From Fidelibacterota bacterium (GTDB lineage: Bacteria > Fidelibacterota > Marinisomatia > SCGC-AAA003-L08 > D37C17): DNA of 64,000 nt. A model generated the notes under the pieces. The model was not told where the DNA came from. It did not search any database and saw nothing but the letters and a program-made list of their open reading frames with translations. Numbering within the stretch: the first letter of the stretch is position 1; each line of letters begins with the position of its first letter. Below, piece after piece: positions 47,794 to 56,266 of this stretch. The stretch lies in contig SCKP01000001.1 of the NCBI GenBank assembly GCA_004124405.1, forward strand, positions 62,001 through 126,000, written 5' to 3'. A program made the position numbers and the translations under genes.

Positions 47794-49347
47794 ATGAGCC
47801 AGAAAGTAAATTTGATTAATGGAAATTTCATCACCTTGGATAAGCATTGCCCTCTTGCTGAAATGATATCTGTTGTAAACGGGAAAATCAATGGAGTAAA
47901 CGCCTTAGATCATAATTCAGAATCCATTGATTTAAAAGGAGCTACAGTCATACCCGGATTTACCGATTCTCATTTCCACTTAACAAACTTGGGAAAACAG
48001 TTAGATTCTCTGCAACTAAAAAATTGTACATCGCCCCTTGAGGTAGCAGAATTGGTGTTGGAAAGGAGTAAAAGATTAGGTGACGATGAATGGATAATCG
48101 GTTTTGGCTGGGACCATAATAAATGGCATGAACCTATATTTCCTACAGCAGACATTCTAAATACATTGCCAATACCACAACCTATAATGCTCAATAGAAT
48201 TGATGGCCATTCCTGTTGGGTGAATCAAAAGGCAATGGAACTCTCGGGACTGCATGTGTCACCCAATCCCCCGGAGGGCGGAGATATCATTAATGACTGC
48301 ATCCTGATTGATAATGCCATGAACCCGGTGCAGTTTGTAATTCCCAAACCAGATGAAAGTACTGTTAAAAAATGGATAGATCTGGCGCTGAAGATTATAA
48401 TTCCCAGGGGAATTACCAATATTCATGATGCCTGGCAGGATCCTGTCACTGTCAAAGTTTTGCAAAAAATAGCGGAAAAGGGTGAACTACCCATCCGCAT
48501 TTACGGCATGCTGAGCAGTAGTTATACGAAGTTCCTAAAACAGTTTTTGAACCAGGGACATTTCCGATCTGAATTATATACAATCCGGGCAGTGAAAGCA
48601 TTTATTGATGGGGCACTGGGCAGTCGTGGGGCGGCGCTGTTGGAGCCCTATTGTGATGATACAAACAATTGCGGTTTGATTTTGATTTCTATTAAAGAAT
48701 TCAAAGAATTAGCACAACGCTGCGGGGATGCTGGTTTTCAACTCTGCACACATGCTATCGGCGACCGGGGTAACCGCCTGGTTTTAGATGTGTATTCAGA
48801 GTTCACAAAAGAATTGAAAAACCATCGCTGGCGCATAGAGCATGCTCAGATGGTTTGTGATGAAGATATTCCCAGATTTAAGGAAGCCGGCATTGTTCCT
48901 TCCATGCAACCCAGTCACTGTACCAGTGACATGCCCTGGTTGGATGACAGACTTGGGGAACCGCGTCTGCACCGTATTTCCCGCTGGCAGTCGTTTATTG
49001 ATTCAGGCTGTCAAATCCCCGGTGGCTCGGACTGTCCCATTGAAGAGGGTAATCCAATATTTGAATATTATGCTGCTGTAACTCGGCAAGATCACAACCA
49101 TCAACGGAATGGAGGTTGGCAGAAACAAGAAACTGTAAATAGGATGGATGCCCTGAGGATGTTTACAACCTGGGCAGCTTACGGGGAATTTGCAGAACAT
49201 CGCCGAGGTAAAATCAGGCCAGGATTTGATGCAGACCTAACTTTTTTATCTCAGAATATTACCAATTGTAAAGAAAGTGACATATTAAAAACGAAAATCC
49301 TGGGAACTATGGTAGCTGGGAAATTTATTTATAATAATATAAACTAA
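47794..49347 (+). CDS. Amidohydrolase family 3 protein (YtcJ-like)
   Basis: 517 residues from the ATG at 47794. This matches the family start, in which a short beta-strand (VNLINGNFITLD) comes first; an ATG at 47743 would add 17 residues. GFTDSHFHL is the metal-binding HxH motif. FIDGALGSRGAALLEPY, CTHAIGDRGNRLVLDVY, RIEHAQMV and GGSDCPIEEGNPI complete the metal-dependent hydrolase site. The C-terminal GKIRPGFDADLTFL returns to the small beta domain. The substrate of YtcJ-type enzymes is generally unknown. It overlaps the next, opposite-strand gene by 4 bases. Confidence 0.9.
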   Translation: MSQKVNLINGNFITLDKHCPLAEMISVVNGKINGVNALDHNSESIDLKGATVIPGFTDSHFHLTNLGKQLDSLQLKNCTSPLEVAELVLERSKRLGDDEWIIGFGWDHNKWHEPIFPTADILNTLPIPQPIMLNRIDGHSCWVNQKAMELSGLHVSPNPPEGGDIINDCILIDNAMNPVQFVIPKPDESTVKKWIDLALKIIIPRGITNIHDAWQDPVTVKVLQKIAEKGELPIRIYGMLSSSYTKFLKQFLNQGHFRSELYTIRAVKAFIDGALGSRGAALLEPYCDDTNNCGLILISIKEFKELAQRCGDAGFQLCTHAIGDRGNRLVLDVYSEFTKELKNHRWRIEHAQMVCDEDIPRFKEAGIVPSMQPSHCTSDMPWLDDRLGEPRLHRISRWQSFIDSGCQIPGGSDCPIEEGNPIFEYYAAVTRQDHNHQRNGGWQKQETVNRMDALRMFTTWAAYGEFAEHRRGKIRPGFDADLTFLSQNITNCKESDILKTKILGTMVAGKFIYNNIN

Positions 49348-50231
49348 AGTTCATTGGTTAAGCAATGAACAGATCCACCGCTCAGGCGAAATTGTGTAAG
49401 GGGTACAATGGAATGGGTAATATTATGTTCTGCCAATGCCAAATTCACTGACTCCGAAACAAAGGCGGATGATCCCAATAAAATTCCCGGTAATGGCAAA
49501 CAGTTCGCTGCAAAACTACCTAATTGAGTTCCCAATCCAATTGTCTCTTCCAGGGGGATGTCAAGTAGCTGTATCCCTTTGGTCTTCGTAAAAGTTTGCA
49601 ATCTTTGTAACGATTCATATTCAAGGAGTTGTGTACAGACAATAACGAGGCAAAGTTCATTTTGTTTATTCAATACGGGAGTAAACACCGTATCCAAATG
49701 AAAAGCTTCTGTGCTCAGCTCTACAAGCTCCCCTACATTCAATAATTCAGCCGTTTTTGTATTTCCAATGGTATTATTTCGACCAGTCCCTGCAAAGAGA
49801 ATGTTTTCTTGTGGACAGAAATAAAATTCCCCACCTTCCACAAAATAATTCTTATCAAAGGGTAGTTTATGAACTTTAACATCTTGCTGCATTAACCATT
49901 CCTCAATTATTTCTTCTTCAGCCTGACGCTCTTTTTCCCTAAACCGTGCAACAACAACATCACCGTTTTGATTGCTCACAAACAGGTCACGCACAAATAT
50001 AAAATCATGTTTCCAACTATCCGAATTTAAATCATCTAATTTTGAGGGGAATGGAATAATATCCAAATCATCATATGTTTCTTTAAGCATTTGACGCAGA
50101 GCATTCCACTCGCTTTCCAGCAATAACTGATTCGGTATGGTTCCCTCTACCATAGCGGGGTTATCCTCATATTGAGGTGTTCCTTTTCCCCACCAGGAGT
50201 TATTGGGTAATGATGATATAATTACTTTCAA
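49344..50231 (-). CDS. Amidinotransferase/dimethylarginine dimethylaminohydrolase-like hydrolase
   Basis: 295 residues of the guanidine-modifying pentein fold. FVRDLFV (substrate Asp), FVEGGEFYF (catalytic Glu), LDTVFTPV containing the catalytic His (AFHLDTVF), and the C-terminal LSGGSVHCLT with the nucleophilic Cys are all present. Members hydrolyse arginine, methylarginines or related guanidines, or transfer the amidino group. Which one cannot be decided by eye. The start ATG lies 80 bases from the upstream DUF2797 gene on the same strand. Confidence 0.88.
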   Translation of the reverse strand: MKVIISSLPNNSWWGKGTPQYEDNPAMVEGTIPNQLLLESEWNALRQMLKETYDDLDIIPFPSKLDDLNSDSWKHDFIFVRDLFVSNQNGDVVVARFREKERQAEEEIIEEWLMQQDVKVHKLPFDKNYFVEGGEFYFCPQENILFAGTGRNNTIGNTKTAELLNVGELVELSTEAFHLDTVFTPVLNKQNELCLVIVCTQLLEYESLQRLQTFTKTKGIQLLDIPLEETIGLGTQLGSFAANCLPLPGILLGSSAFVSESVNLALAEHNITHSIVPLTQFRLSGGSVHCLTNEL

Positions 50232-50311
50232 TTAGCTGTTTTCAGGGTGAATTTATGGGCTGTAATTTTCAATTCTTACAAATGTATTAAAAAGGGTAAA
50301 CTAATTACTTA

Positions 50312-51109
50312 TTACACTTCCAGCTCTACCAAATACCCCGTATGTTTGCGTACATTCAAAACAGTACCATCGTCAAAAATTAAGTACTGTCCCTTAATGC
50401 CCCAGAGGCGTCCGAAAATTTCTTCCAGTTTATCGAAGCTGAGGCTTTTCACTTTTTCAGGGTATTCATTCACCGGGTAATTAATTTCCGTAATTTCATT
50501 TTCCCCGCTTTCATAATCCTGTAATTCCGGAGAAAGATGTGCTATCATTTCTTTTTTCTTTTCTTTTAAATCCACCCCTTCAATGAGCTGATTTTTCAGC
50601 ATGCGTTGCCAATTTGTGCGGTCGGAGATATAGGCTTTCAATGCAACTTCAATAAGACCGGCGGTGTAGCGGTTGGGTGTCTGTGCCAGTTTAATTGCCT
50701 GCCAAGCGCCCTGGTCAATCCAACGCGCGGGTATTTGCCCTGAGCGGGTAACGCCCACCTTTACTCCGCTGGAGATCGCCAGATACACAAAATGATTCTG
50801 CAGACAATGGTGTTCTGCCCAGTCCATATCACGGGCAATGCCATCCTGTGCCTGGCAGAGTTCCGGCCTGAAGATACATTCTGAGGTTTCTGGTGCATTC
50901 AGAAAACAGGGATAACAAAAGCCCTGGGAAAATGACTTATTTGTTTTTCGTCCGCAGGCAACGCAATAGATTTCTTTCAGCCACTTGAAAGCAATGTACT
51001 TACCAATGAGATTGTTCATGTAAACCAACTCATCACCAATGGGCAGTTCGTATTCCACCGGATTTGCCAACTTGGTTTCCATTTTCAGAAGTGTACCATT
51101 ATATTGCAT
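50312..51109 (-). CDS. DUF2797 family protein
   Basis: 265 residues from the ATG at 51109; an upstream ATG at 51154 would add a hydrophobic tail-like segment that relatives lack. An N-terminal four-Cys zinc site is visible (IYCVACGRK and FCYPCFLN). Then comes a GIY-YIG-like stretch: FVYLAISSGVKVGVTRSGQIPARWIDQGA, with AGLIEVALK supplying the Glu. Such proteins are annotated DUF2797; a nucleic-acid role is suggested by the fold but unproven. It is divergent from topA. Confidence 0.85.
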   Translation of the reverse strand: MQYNGTLLKMETKLANPVEYELPIGDELVYMNNLIGKYIAFKWLKEIYCVACGRKTNKSFSQGFCYPCFLNAPETSECIFRPELCQAQDGIARDMDWAEHHCLQNHFVYLAISSGVKVGVTRSGQIPARWIDQGAWQAIKLAQTPNRYTAGLIEVALKAYISDRTNWQRMLKNQLIEGVDLKEKKKEMIAHLSPELQDYESGENEITEINYPVNEYPEKVKSLSFDKLEEIFGRLWGIKGQYLIFDDGTVLNVRKHTGYLVELEV

Positions 51110-51193
51110 GGCTAAAATTACGCAAATATTTAATAAAATAAATAAAAATTCCATTTGCTTTATACATTGTTCTTGGATGTAAGTTTTATATAT

Positions 51194-53698
51194 ATGGGAT
51201 CAGATTTACATAATTTAATCATAGTTGAATCGCCTTCAAAAGCGAAAACACTGAAACGATTTCTGGGGGACGGCTACCAGATTGAAGCCTCGGTGGGACA
51301 CATCCGGGACCTCCCTAAAAACGAATTGGGCGTGGACGTTGAAAATGGATTCAAGCCCACCTATGTAGTTTCCCAGGATAAAACTAAAGTCATTACGCAG
51401 TTGAAAAAGCTGATCAAGAATGCCGAGATCCTTTATTTAGCAACCGATCCTGATCGTGAAGGCGAGGCTATTGCCTGGCATCTACTGGAGCTGTTAAAAC
51501 CTAAGATACCAGTTAAACGGCTGGCCTTTCATGAGATAACCAAAACGGCCATCCAGGAATCATTCAACCATACCCGGGATATAGATCAGGCACTGGTGAG
51601 CGCTCAGGAAGCCAGGCGGATTCTAGACAGGCTCTGGGGTTACCAGGTATCTGAAAAGCTCTGGTACAATGTTAAGGGTGGATTATCAGCCGGCAGAGTA
51701 CAAAGTCCTGCCGTGAAAATTATAGTGGACAGGGAAAAGGAGCGGACCAGATTTACCGAAGCTGAATATTGGAGCATTACCGCCGAGTTTGTTGCGAACG
51801 GAGAAATTTTTGAAGCCGGATTAAGAGAATTCGATTCCCAAAAAATTGCCATCGGCAAGGATTTTAATAAAGACACAGGTGCCTTAATAAAAGAAGATGT
51901 TATTGCATTAGATAAATCCAGAGCAGAGGAGTTGGCAACACAGTTTGTCAGCGCTCAGTGGAAGGTTGCAAGGGTAGAACAAAAACCCGCCACTCAAAAT
52001 CCATACGCTCCCTTTATAACATCCACACTGCAGCAGGAAGGAATCCGGAAACTGCACATGTCCTCACAGCAGGTAATGCGGAACGCACAAAAACTCTATG
52101 AGGAAGGTTTCATCACTTATATGCGTACTGATTCGGTGAGCCTTTCTCAGGAAGCCATTATTGGATCACGGAATGCTATTGAGTCTTTATTCGGAAAAGA
52201 ATACCTGCCGGATAAACCCCGCATATATAAAAGTAAGGTGAAAAATGCCCAGGAGGCTCATGAGGCAATCCGGCCTGCGGGAGCGGTTTTTAAATCTCCT
52301 GACGAAATAAAAGGGCAGGTAGATACAGCTGAATACAAATTATACAATATGATCTGGAAGCGCACCCTTGCCAGCCAGATGAAATCTGCGAAGCTGCAAA
52401 AGACTGCTGTGGATATTACCGATGGTAAGAGCAGATTCACTGCCAACGGAAAAGTTATTGAATTTCCCGGATTTTTGAAAGTCTATGTGGAAGATATTGA
52501 TGATCCAAAAAAGGATCGAGACGATAAAGAATCCCTGATACCATCAATGACTGCAGGCCAAACATTAATTGGAAAATCATTTGAACCTAACCAGCATTTT
52601 ACGAAACCGGCACCTCGCTATACTGAGGCATCATTAGTACAAGAATTGGAAGCTTTAGGGATTGGAAGGCCCTCCACCTATGCTGCAATTATGGGCAATA
52701 TCCAGAAACGGGGTTATGTGAGAAAAGTAGGTGGCGCCTTGATCCCCACATTTACCGCCTATGCTGTGGTACAATTTTTAGAGCGTTATTTTAAGGATTT
52801 GGTGAACCTCCAATTCACTGCTGATTTAGAAGATACATTGGATGCCATATCTCGTAATGAAATGAAATCAGAAGATTTTCTGGATCATTTCTATAATGGA
52901 AAAAATGGGGCTCCGGGATTACATTCTTTATTGGAAAGTGAATTTGACAAAGAGCGTTCCCGTACCATATTGGATTTAAAAAATGATTCTGGAAAGGATA
53001 TTTCTGTTAAAATTGGCCGCTATGGAGTCTATCTTCAAGATGGAGAAACCAATACTACTCTATCTGAAGAATCTATTCCCAGTGAGCTCAATTTTGCTGC
53101 AGCTGAAAAAGTCTTAAAGAAAAAGGCAGAAGGACCCAAAGAACTATGCAACCATCCCAAATCGAAAGAACCAGTCCTATTAAAAGATGGTCGCTTTGGA
53201 CCCTATGTTCAATGCGGTGATAAAATGAAATCTTTATTGCCGGGGATGACCTTGGCAGAAGTAACCCCGGAGATCGCTCTAAATTTAATTGAACTGCCCA
53301 AAGATTTAGGTAAACATCCTGAGAGCGGCGATGTTGTCAAATCTGATATTGGCAGGTATGGGCCCTACATTCGCTGTGGAAAAACGACCCGAAGCGTTAC
53401 AGCTCCAGACAGCATTTTTGATTTGACCCTTAATAGGGCGGTTGAAATTTTGGCTACGGAGAAATCAAAATCGGGTACCAGGGTTATTAAAGAATTGGGT
53501 ATAGATCCCAAAACACAAATGGCAATTGAAATAAAAGATGGCAGGTATGGCGCCTATGTAACCGATGGGAAAATCAATGCCACCCTCCCCAAAACAACAC
53601 CATCTGATGATGTTACACTAGATATTGCCGTACAGCTTATAGCCGATAAAAAAGCAAGAGGACCCGCAAAAAAACGCTCGTTTAAAAAACAAAGGTAG
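51194..53698 (+). CDS. topA: DNA topoisomerase I (type IA)
   Basis: 834 residues from the ATG at 51194, which gives the family start LIIVESPSKAKTL. The Toprim domain includes LATDPDREGEAIAWHL. The catalytic Tyr is residue 309 in FITYMRTDS. Instead of zinc fingers, the C-terminus carries four Toprim_C repeats (GRYGVYLQDG, GRFGPYVQCG, GRYGPYIRCG, GRYGAYVTDG) and a basic tail KKRSFKKQR. It relaxes negative supercoils, balancing the gyrase encoded at 31-36 kb. Confidence 0.97.
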   Translation: MGSDLHNLIIVESPSKAKTLKRFLGDGYQIEASVGHIRDLPKNELGVDVENGFKPTYVVSQDKTKVITQLKKLIKNAEILYLATDPDREGEAIAWHLLELLKPKIPVKRLAFHEITKTAIQESFNHTRDIDQALVSAQEARRILDRLWGYQVSEKLWYNVKGGLSAGRVQSPAVKIIVDREKERTRFTEAEYWSITAEFVANGEIFEAGLREFDSQKIAIGKDFNKDTGALIKEDVIALDKSRAEELATQFVSAQWKVARVEQKPATQNPYAPFITSTLQQEGIRKLHMSSQQVMRNAQKLYEEGFITYMRTDSVSLSQEAIIGSRNAIESLFGKEYLPDKPRIYKSKVKNAQEAHEAIRPAGAVFKSPDEIKGQVDTAEYKLYNMIWKRTLASQMKSAKLQKTAVDITDGKSRFTANGKVIEFPGFLKVYVEDIDDPKKDRDDKESLIPSMTAGQTLIGKSFEPNQHFTKPAPRYTEASLVQELEALGIGRPSTYAAIMGNIQKRGYVRKVGGALIPTFTAYAVVQFLERYFKDLVNLQFTADLEDTLDAISRNEMKSEDFLDHFYNGKNGAPGLHSLLESEFDKERSRTILDLKNDSGKDISVKIGRYGVYLQDGETNTTLSEESIPSELNFAAAEKVLKKKAEGPKELCNHPKSKEPVLLKDGRFGPYVQCGDKMKSLLPGMTLAEVTPEIALNLIELPKDLGKHPESGDVVKSDIGRYGPYIRCGKTTRSVTAPDSIFDLTLNRAVEILATEKSKSGTRVIKELGIDPKTQMAIEIKDGRYGAYVTDGKINATLPKTTPSDDVTLDIAVQLIADKKARGPAKKRSFKKQR

Positions 53699-53799
53699 TT
53701 CATAAATTGGATCACAAGCCGTTGGCGTCCACATCCATATTACCTTAACTTTCACACATATTTTTTCAAATAATTATTAAGTATTTAAAAAGGATTTAA

Positions 53800-55446
53800 A
53801 TGGCTGAAAATAATTCCAGTTCTTTAATGGAAAAAGTAATCTCTTTGTCCAAACAGAGGGGATTTGTATTCCAAAGCAGTGAAATTTATGGAGGACTGAA
53901 ATCGGCTTATGATTATGGTCCGCTTGGTGTTGAACTGAAGCGTAATATTATGAATGAATGGTGGCGCTCAATGGTGCATGAGCGTGAAGATGTAATTGGT
54001 ATTGATGCCTCTATCATTATGCATACAAAAGTATGGCATGCTTCCGGGCATTTAGCGGGATTTTCAGACCCCTTAGTAGATTGTCTCATTAGTAAGGAAC
54101 GATTTAGAGCGGATAAAGCACCTAGACCAGTGGCAGGGGATGAACTACCCATTACCTGTGCCGATAAGGGTCAGGCAAAAAATTATGTAGAAGCCATACA
54201 AAAACGCTTCAATATTGAATTGAAGCGCAATGGAAAGACGCTGTACGGCATGAAAGTAATTGATGAAAATACCATGGGATTTTTCCCTGATGGTAGGGAC
54301 AAACCCACTGAAACTTTTCCATATCGGGGATATGTAAGTCCCACTTTTGGAAGCCCATTTCTCAGTGATGAGCGCCAATTCAATTTAATGTTCCGCACCC
54401 ACATTGGTCCAATTGATGTGTTGGGAGATATTACCTCTTATGTTGAAAAAAACAAAGAATTAGATGGGAAGGAACTGAGGACGGGCATAGAGGAAATAGT
54501 AAAAAAATCAGCAGTGTATCTCCGGCCTGAAACTGCCCAAGCCATGTTTGTCCAGTTTTTAAACTGTCAGCAATCCATGAGCATGAAAGTTCCTTTTGGC
54601 ATTGCTCAAATGGGAAAGAGTTTCAGAAATGAAGTTACGGTTGAGCATTTCATCTTTCGTTCCTGTGAGTTTGAACAAATGGAAATGGAATTTTTTGTAG
54701 AACCGGGCACCCAGAAAGAATGGTTGGACTACTGGCGTGATAAAAGAATGGAATGGTGGCAAAGCTTTGCAAATGATCCGAGCAAATTCAGATATCGGGC
54801 TCATGAAAAAGATGAACTGGCCCACTATGCCGATGCCTGCTATGATATTGAATATGAATACCCCTGGGGTTTTGATGAGCTTGAGGGTGTAGCCAGCCGC
54901 ACTGATTATGATTTGAAAAAACATGCTGAACATTCCGGCGCCAAGCTGAGTTATTTTGACCAGCAGAAACAAGACCCGGATACCGGTAAAAACGGCTGGC
55001 GATATACGCCCTATGTCATTGAACCCGCTGCTGGGGTTACTCGTGGACTATTGGTGTATCTCCTAGATGCATACCATGAAGAAACTGTGCCAAATGCAGA
55101 TGGAGAAGATAGTACCCGAGTGGTGATGAAACTTCATCCCAGACTGGCCCCAATCAAAGTTGCAGTACTACCTCTGGTAAAAAAAGAAGGCTTACCAGAA
55201 ATTGCCAGGGAAATGGTGAGCGGATTTTTTAAAGCTGGAATCAATGCCCGCTATGATGAACAGCATTCCATAGGCAAACGCTACCGCCGTCATGATGAGG
55301 CGGGCACGCCTTACTGTCTTACAATTGACGGCCAGACCAAGGAGGATGGTACAGTTACTATCCGGGACAGGGATACTATGAAACAAGAGCGGATACCTGT
55401 TAAAAAGGCAAAGGAAATAGTAAAGGAAAAATTAGCGCTGCATTAA
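53800..55446 (+). CDS. glyS: Glycyl-tRNA synthetase, dimeric (eukaryal/archaeal-like) type
   Basis: 548 residues, class II alpha2 type. The opening LMEKVISLSKQRGFVFQSSEIYGG and PLGVELKRNI, then YLRPETAQAMFVQF, SFRNEVT (motif 2), and YVIEPAAGVTRGLLVYLLDAY (motif 3) are all present. The C-terminal anticodon-binding domain starts about residue 445 (KVAVLPLVKKEGLP) and ends in RDRDTMKQERIPV. No separate GlyQ/GlyS pair is needed. The stop overlaps that of the opposite-strand peroxiredoxin gene (4 bases). Confidence 0.96.
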   Translation: MAENNSSSLMEKVISLSKQRGFVFQSSEIYGGLKSAYDYGPLGVELKRNIMNEWWRSMVHEREDVIGIDASIIMHTKVWHASGHLAGFSDPLVDCLISKERFRADKAPRPVAGDELPITCADKGQAKNYVEAIQKRFNIELKRNGKTLYGMKVIDENTMGFFPDGRDKPTETFPYRGYVSPTFGSPFLSDERQFNLMFRTHIGPIDVLGDITSYVEKNKELDGKELRTGIEEIVKKSAVYLRPETAQAMFVQFLNCQQSMSMKVPFGIAQMGKSFRNEVTVEHFIFRSCEFEQMEMEFFVEPGTQKEWLDYWRDKRMEWWQSFANDPSKFRYRAHEKDELAHYADACYDIEYEYPWGFDELEGVASRTDYDLKKHAEHSGAKLSYFDQQKQDPDTGKNGWRYTPYVIEPAAGVTRGLLVYLLDAYHEETVPNADGEDSTRVVMKLHPRLAPIKVAVLPLVKKEGLPEIAREMVSGFFKAGINARYDEQHSIGKRYRRHDEAGTPYCLTIDGQTKEDGTVTIRDRDTMKQERIPVKKAKEIVKEKLALH

Positions 55447-55913
55447 GTCTGGCTCAGATCGGCAAAATCGTTTAAAATATCCTTGGCGTGAGATTTCACA
55501 GAAACTTTTTCATACACATTTTCAACAAGACCCTTTTCATCAATAATGATGGTTACACGGGAAATTCCCATATATTCTCTGCCCAAAAATTTCTTTTTAC
55601 CCCACACACCGTAAGCTTTCAGCATATCACGACTTTCATCGCTTAATAGTGGATATGGAAACCCCTGTTTATCAGCAAACTTTTTCTGTTTAGCTGGGGA
55701 ATCTGCTGAACAACCAAGAATCTGAATGTTCTGATCTTCATAATTTTGGAATTCATCCCGGAATCCCTTGCCTTCAACTGTTCAGCCGGGAGTACTGGCT
55801 TTGGGATAAAACCATAGAACAACTTTTTCCCCTGTAAAATCTGATAATGACACAGAATTATTATCGGCATCTAATAGAGTAAAATCTGGCGCTTTATCTC
55901 CAACTTTTATCAT
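55443..55913 (-). CDS. bcp: Bcp-type peroxiredoxin, predicted selenoprotein (Sec44)
   Basis: 156 residues, counting an in-frame TGA at 55782-55784 as selenocysteine. The frame is open on both sides of the TGA and the protein is complete: KVGDKAPDFTLLD, WFYPKASTPG-U-TVEGKGFRDEF, LLSDESRDMLKAYGVWG. The TGA falls exactly on the peroxidatic Cys of the TPGCT motif. The usual resolving Cys five residues on is Lys; Cys68 (ILGCSADS) is the nearest candidate partner. GGAG sits six bases before the chosen ATG (55913); an ATG at 55925 is possible. It should reduce peroxides using thioredoxin or glutaredoxin. Confidence 0.9.
55748..55766 (-). promoter_or_regulatory. Candidate bacterial SECIS hairpin in bcp
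   Basis: On the - strand, 16-34 bases after the TGA, GGATTC pairs with GAATTCC (six pairs, one bulged T) around the six-base loop CGGGAT. Loop distance (22 bases from the TGA) and a G at the second loop position agree with known bacterial SECIS requirements for SelB binding. Confidence 0.55.
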
Positions 55914-55998
55914 TTGGATCTCCATTATTATTATAGTTTAGAATTACTTTTCACAATATTGAATGGTTTAAATTACCACCCATTATTAATGAGGAAAA
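55914..55998. promoter_or_regulatory. Shared divergent promoter region of two selenoprotein genes
   Basis: This 85-base AT-rich gap separates the bcp start (leftward) from the glutaredoxin start (rightward). Both ribosome sites lie at its edges (GGAG for bcp, GAGG for grx). Both promoters must lie in or at the edge of this gap; no clear operator was recognised. Confidence 0.5.
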
Positions 55999-56250
55999 AT
56001 GATTAAAATATATTCTACAAACTGGTGAGGGTCTTGCATTGCAGCAAAAAAAGTGCTGGATGACATGGGTTTGTCATACGAAGAAATCAACATTGAAGAA
56101 CAAGGGATCAGCCGAGAAGAACTGGTGAATATCACAGGCAACCATTCTGTACCTCAAATTGTAATTAATGGTGCATTTATCGGCGGATTTGATAAGCTGC
56201 TGCAATTAAATCAATCAGGAAAGTTGAAGGAATTACTTGCCAATAGCTGA
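55999..56250 (+). CDS. Glutaredoxin, predicted selenoprotein (Sec10, UxxC active site)
   Basis: 83 residues when the in-frame TGA at 56026-56028 is read as selenocysteine. The beginning MIKIYSTNW-U-GSC-IAAKKVLDD matches glutaredoxin with the first Cys of CxxC replaced by the TGA codon and the second Cys kept. Later VPQIVINGAFIGGFDKL provides the cis-Pro and the GGxD glutathione-binding motif. GAGG lies four bases before the ATG at 55999. Starting at the next ATG (56065) would remove the first strand and whole active site. It probably supports the neighbouring peroxiredoxin or reduces disulfides. Confidence 0.9.
56042..56058 (+). promoter_or_regulatory. Candidate SECIS-like hairpin in the glutaredoxin gene
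   Basis: CAGCA and TGCTG form a 5-bp stem with loop AAAAAAG, beginning 14 bases after the TGA. Distance fits bacterial SECIS elements, but the loop starts with A's rather than the preferred G. The element is therefore tentative, or a different fold is used. Confidence 0.35.
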
Positions 56251-56266
56251 ATTAAAAAGAGAAAAA

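Noticed and set aside
55443-55913. Frameshifted or nonsense-mutated bcp pseudogene
   Set aside because: Only one interruption exists, it is TGA, it sits exactly on the catalytic Cys, and all other motifs are intact; the neighbouring glutaredoxin shows the same substitution.
55782-56028. TGA reassigned to Trp or Gly in this organism
   Set aside because: Many genes in the window end with TGA at sensible places (mnmE, lipase, methyltransferase, marR, gyrA), so TGA is a normal stop.
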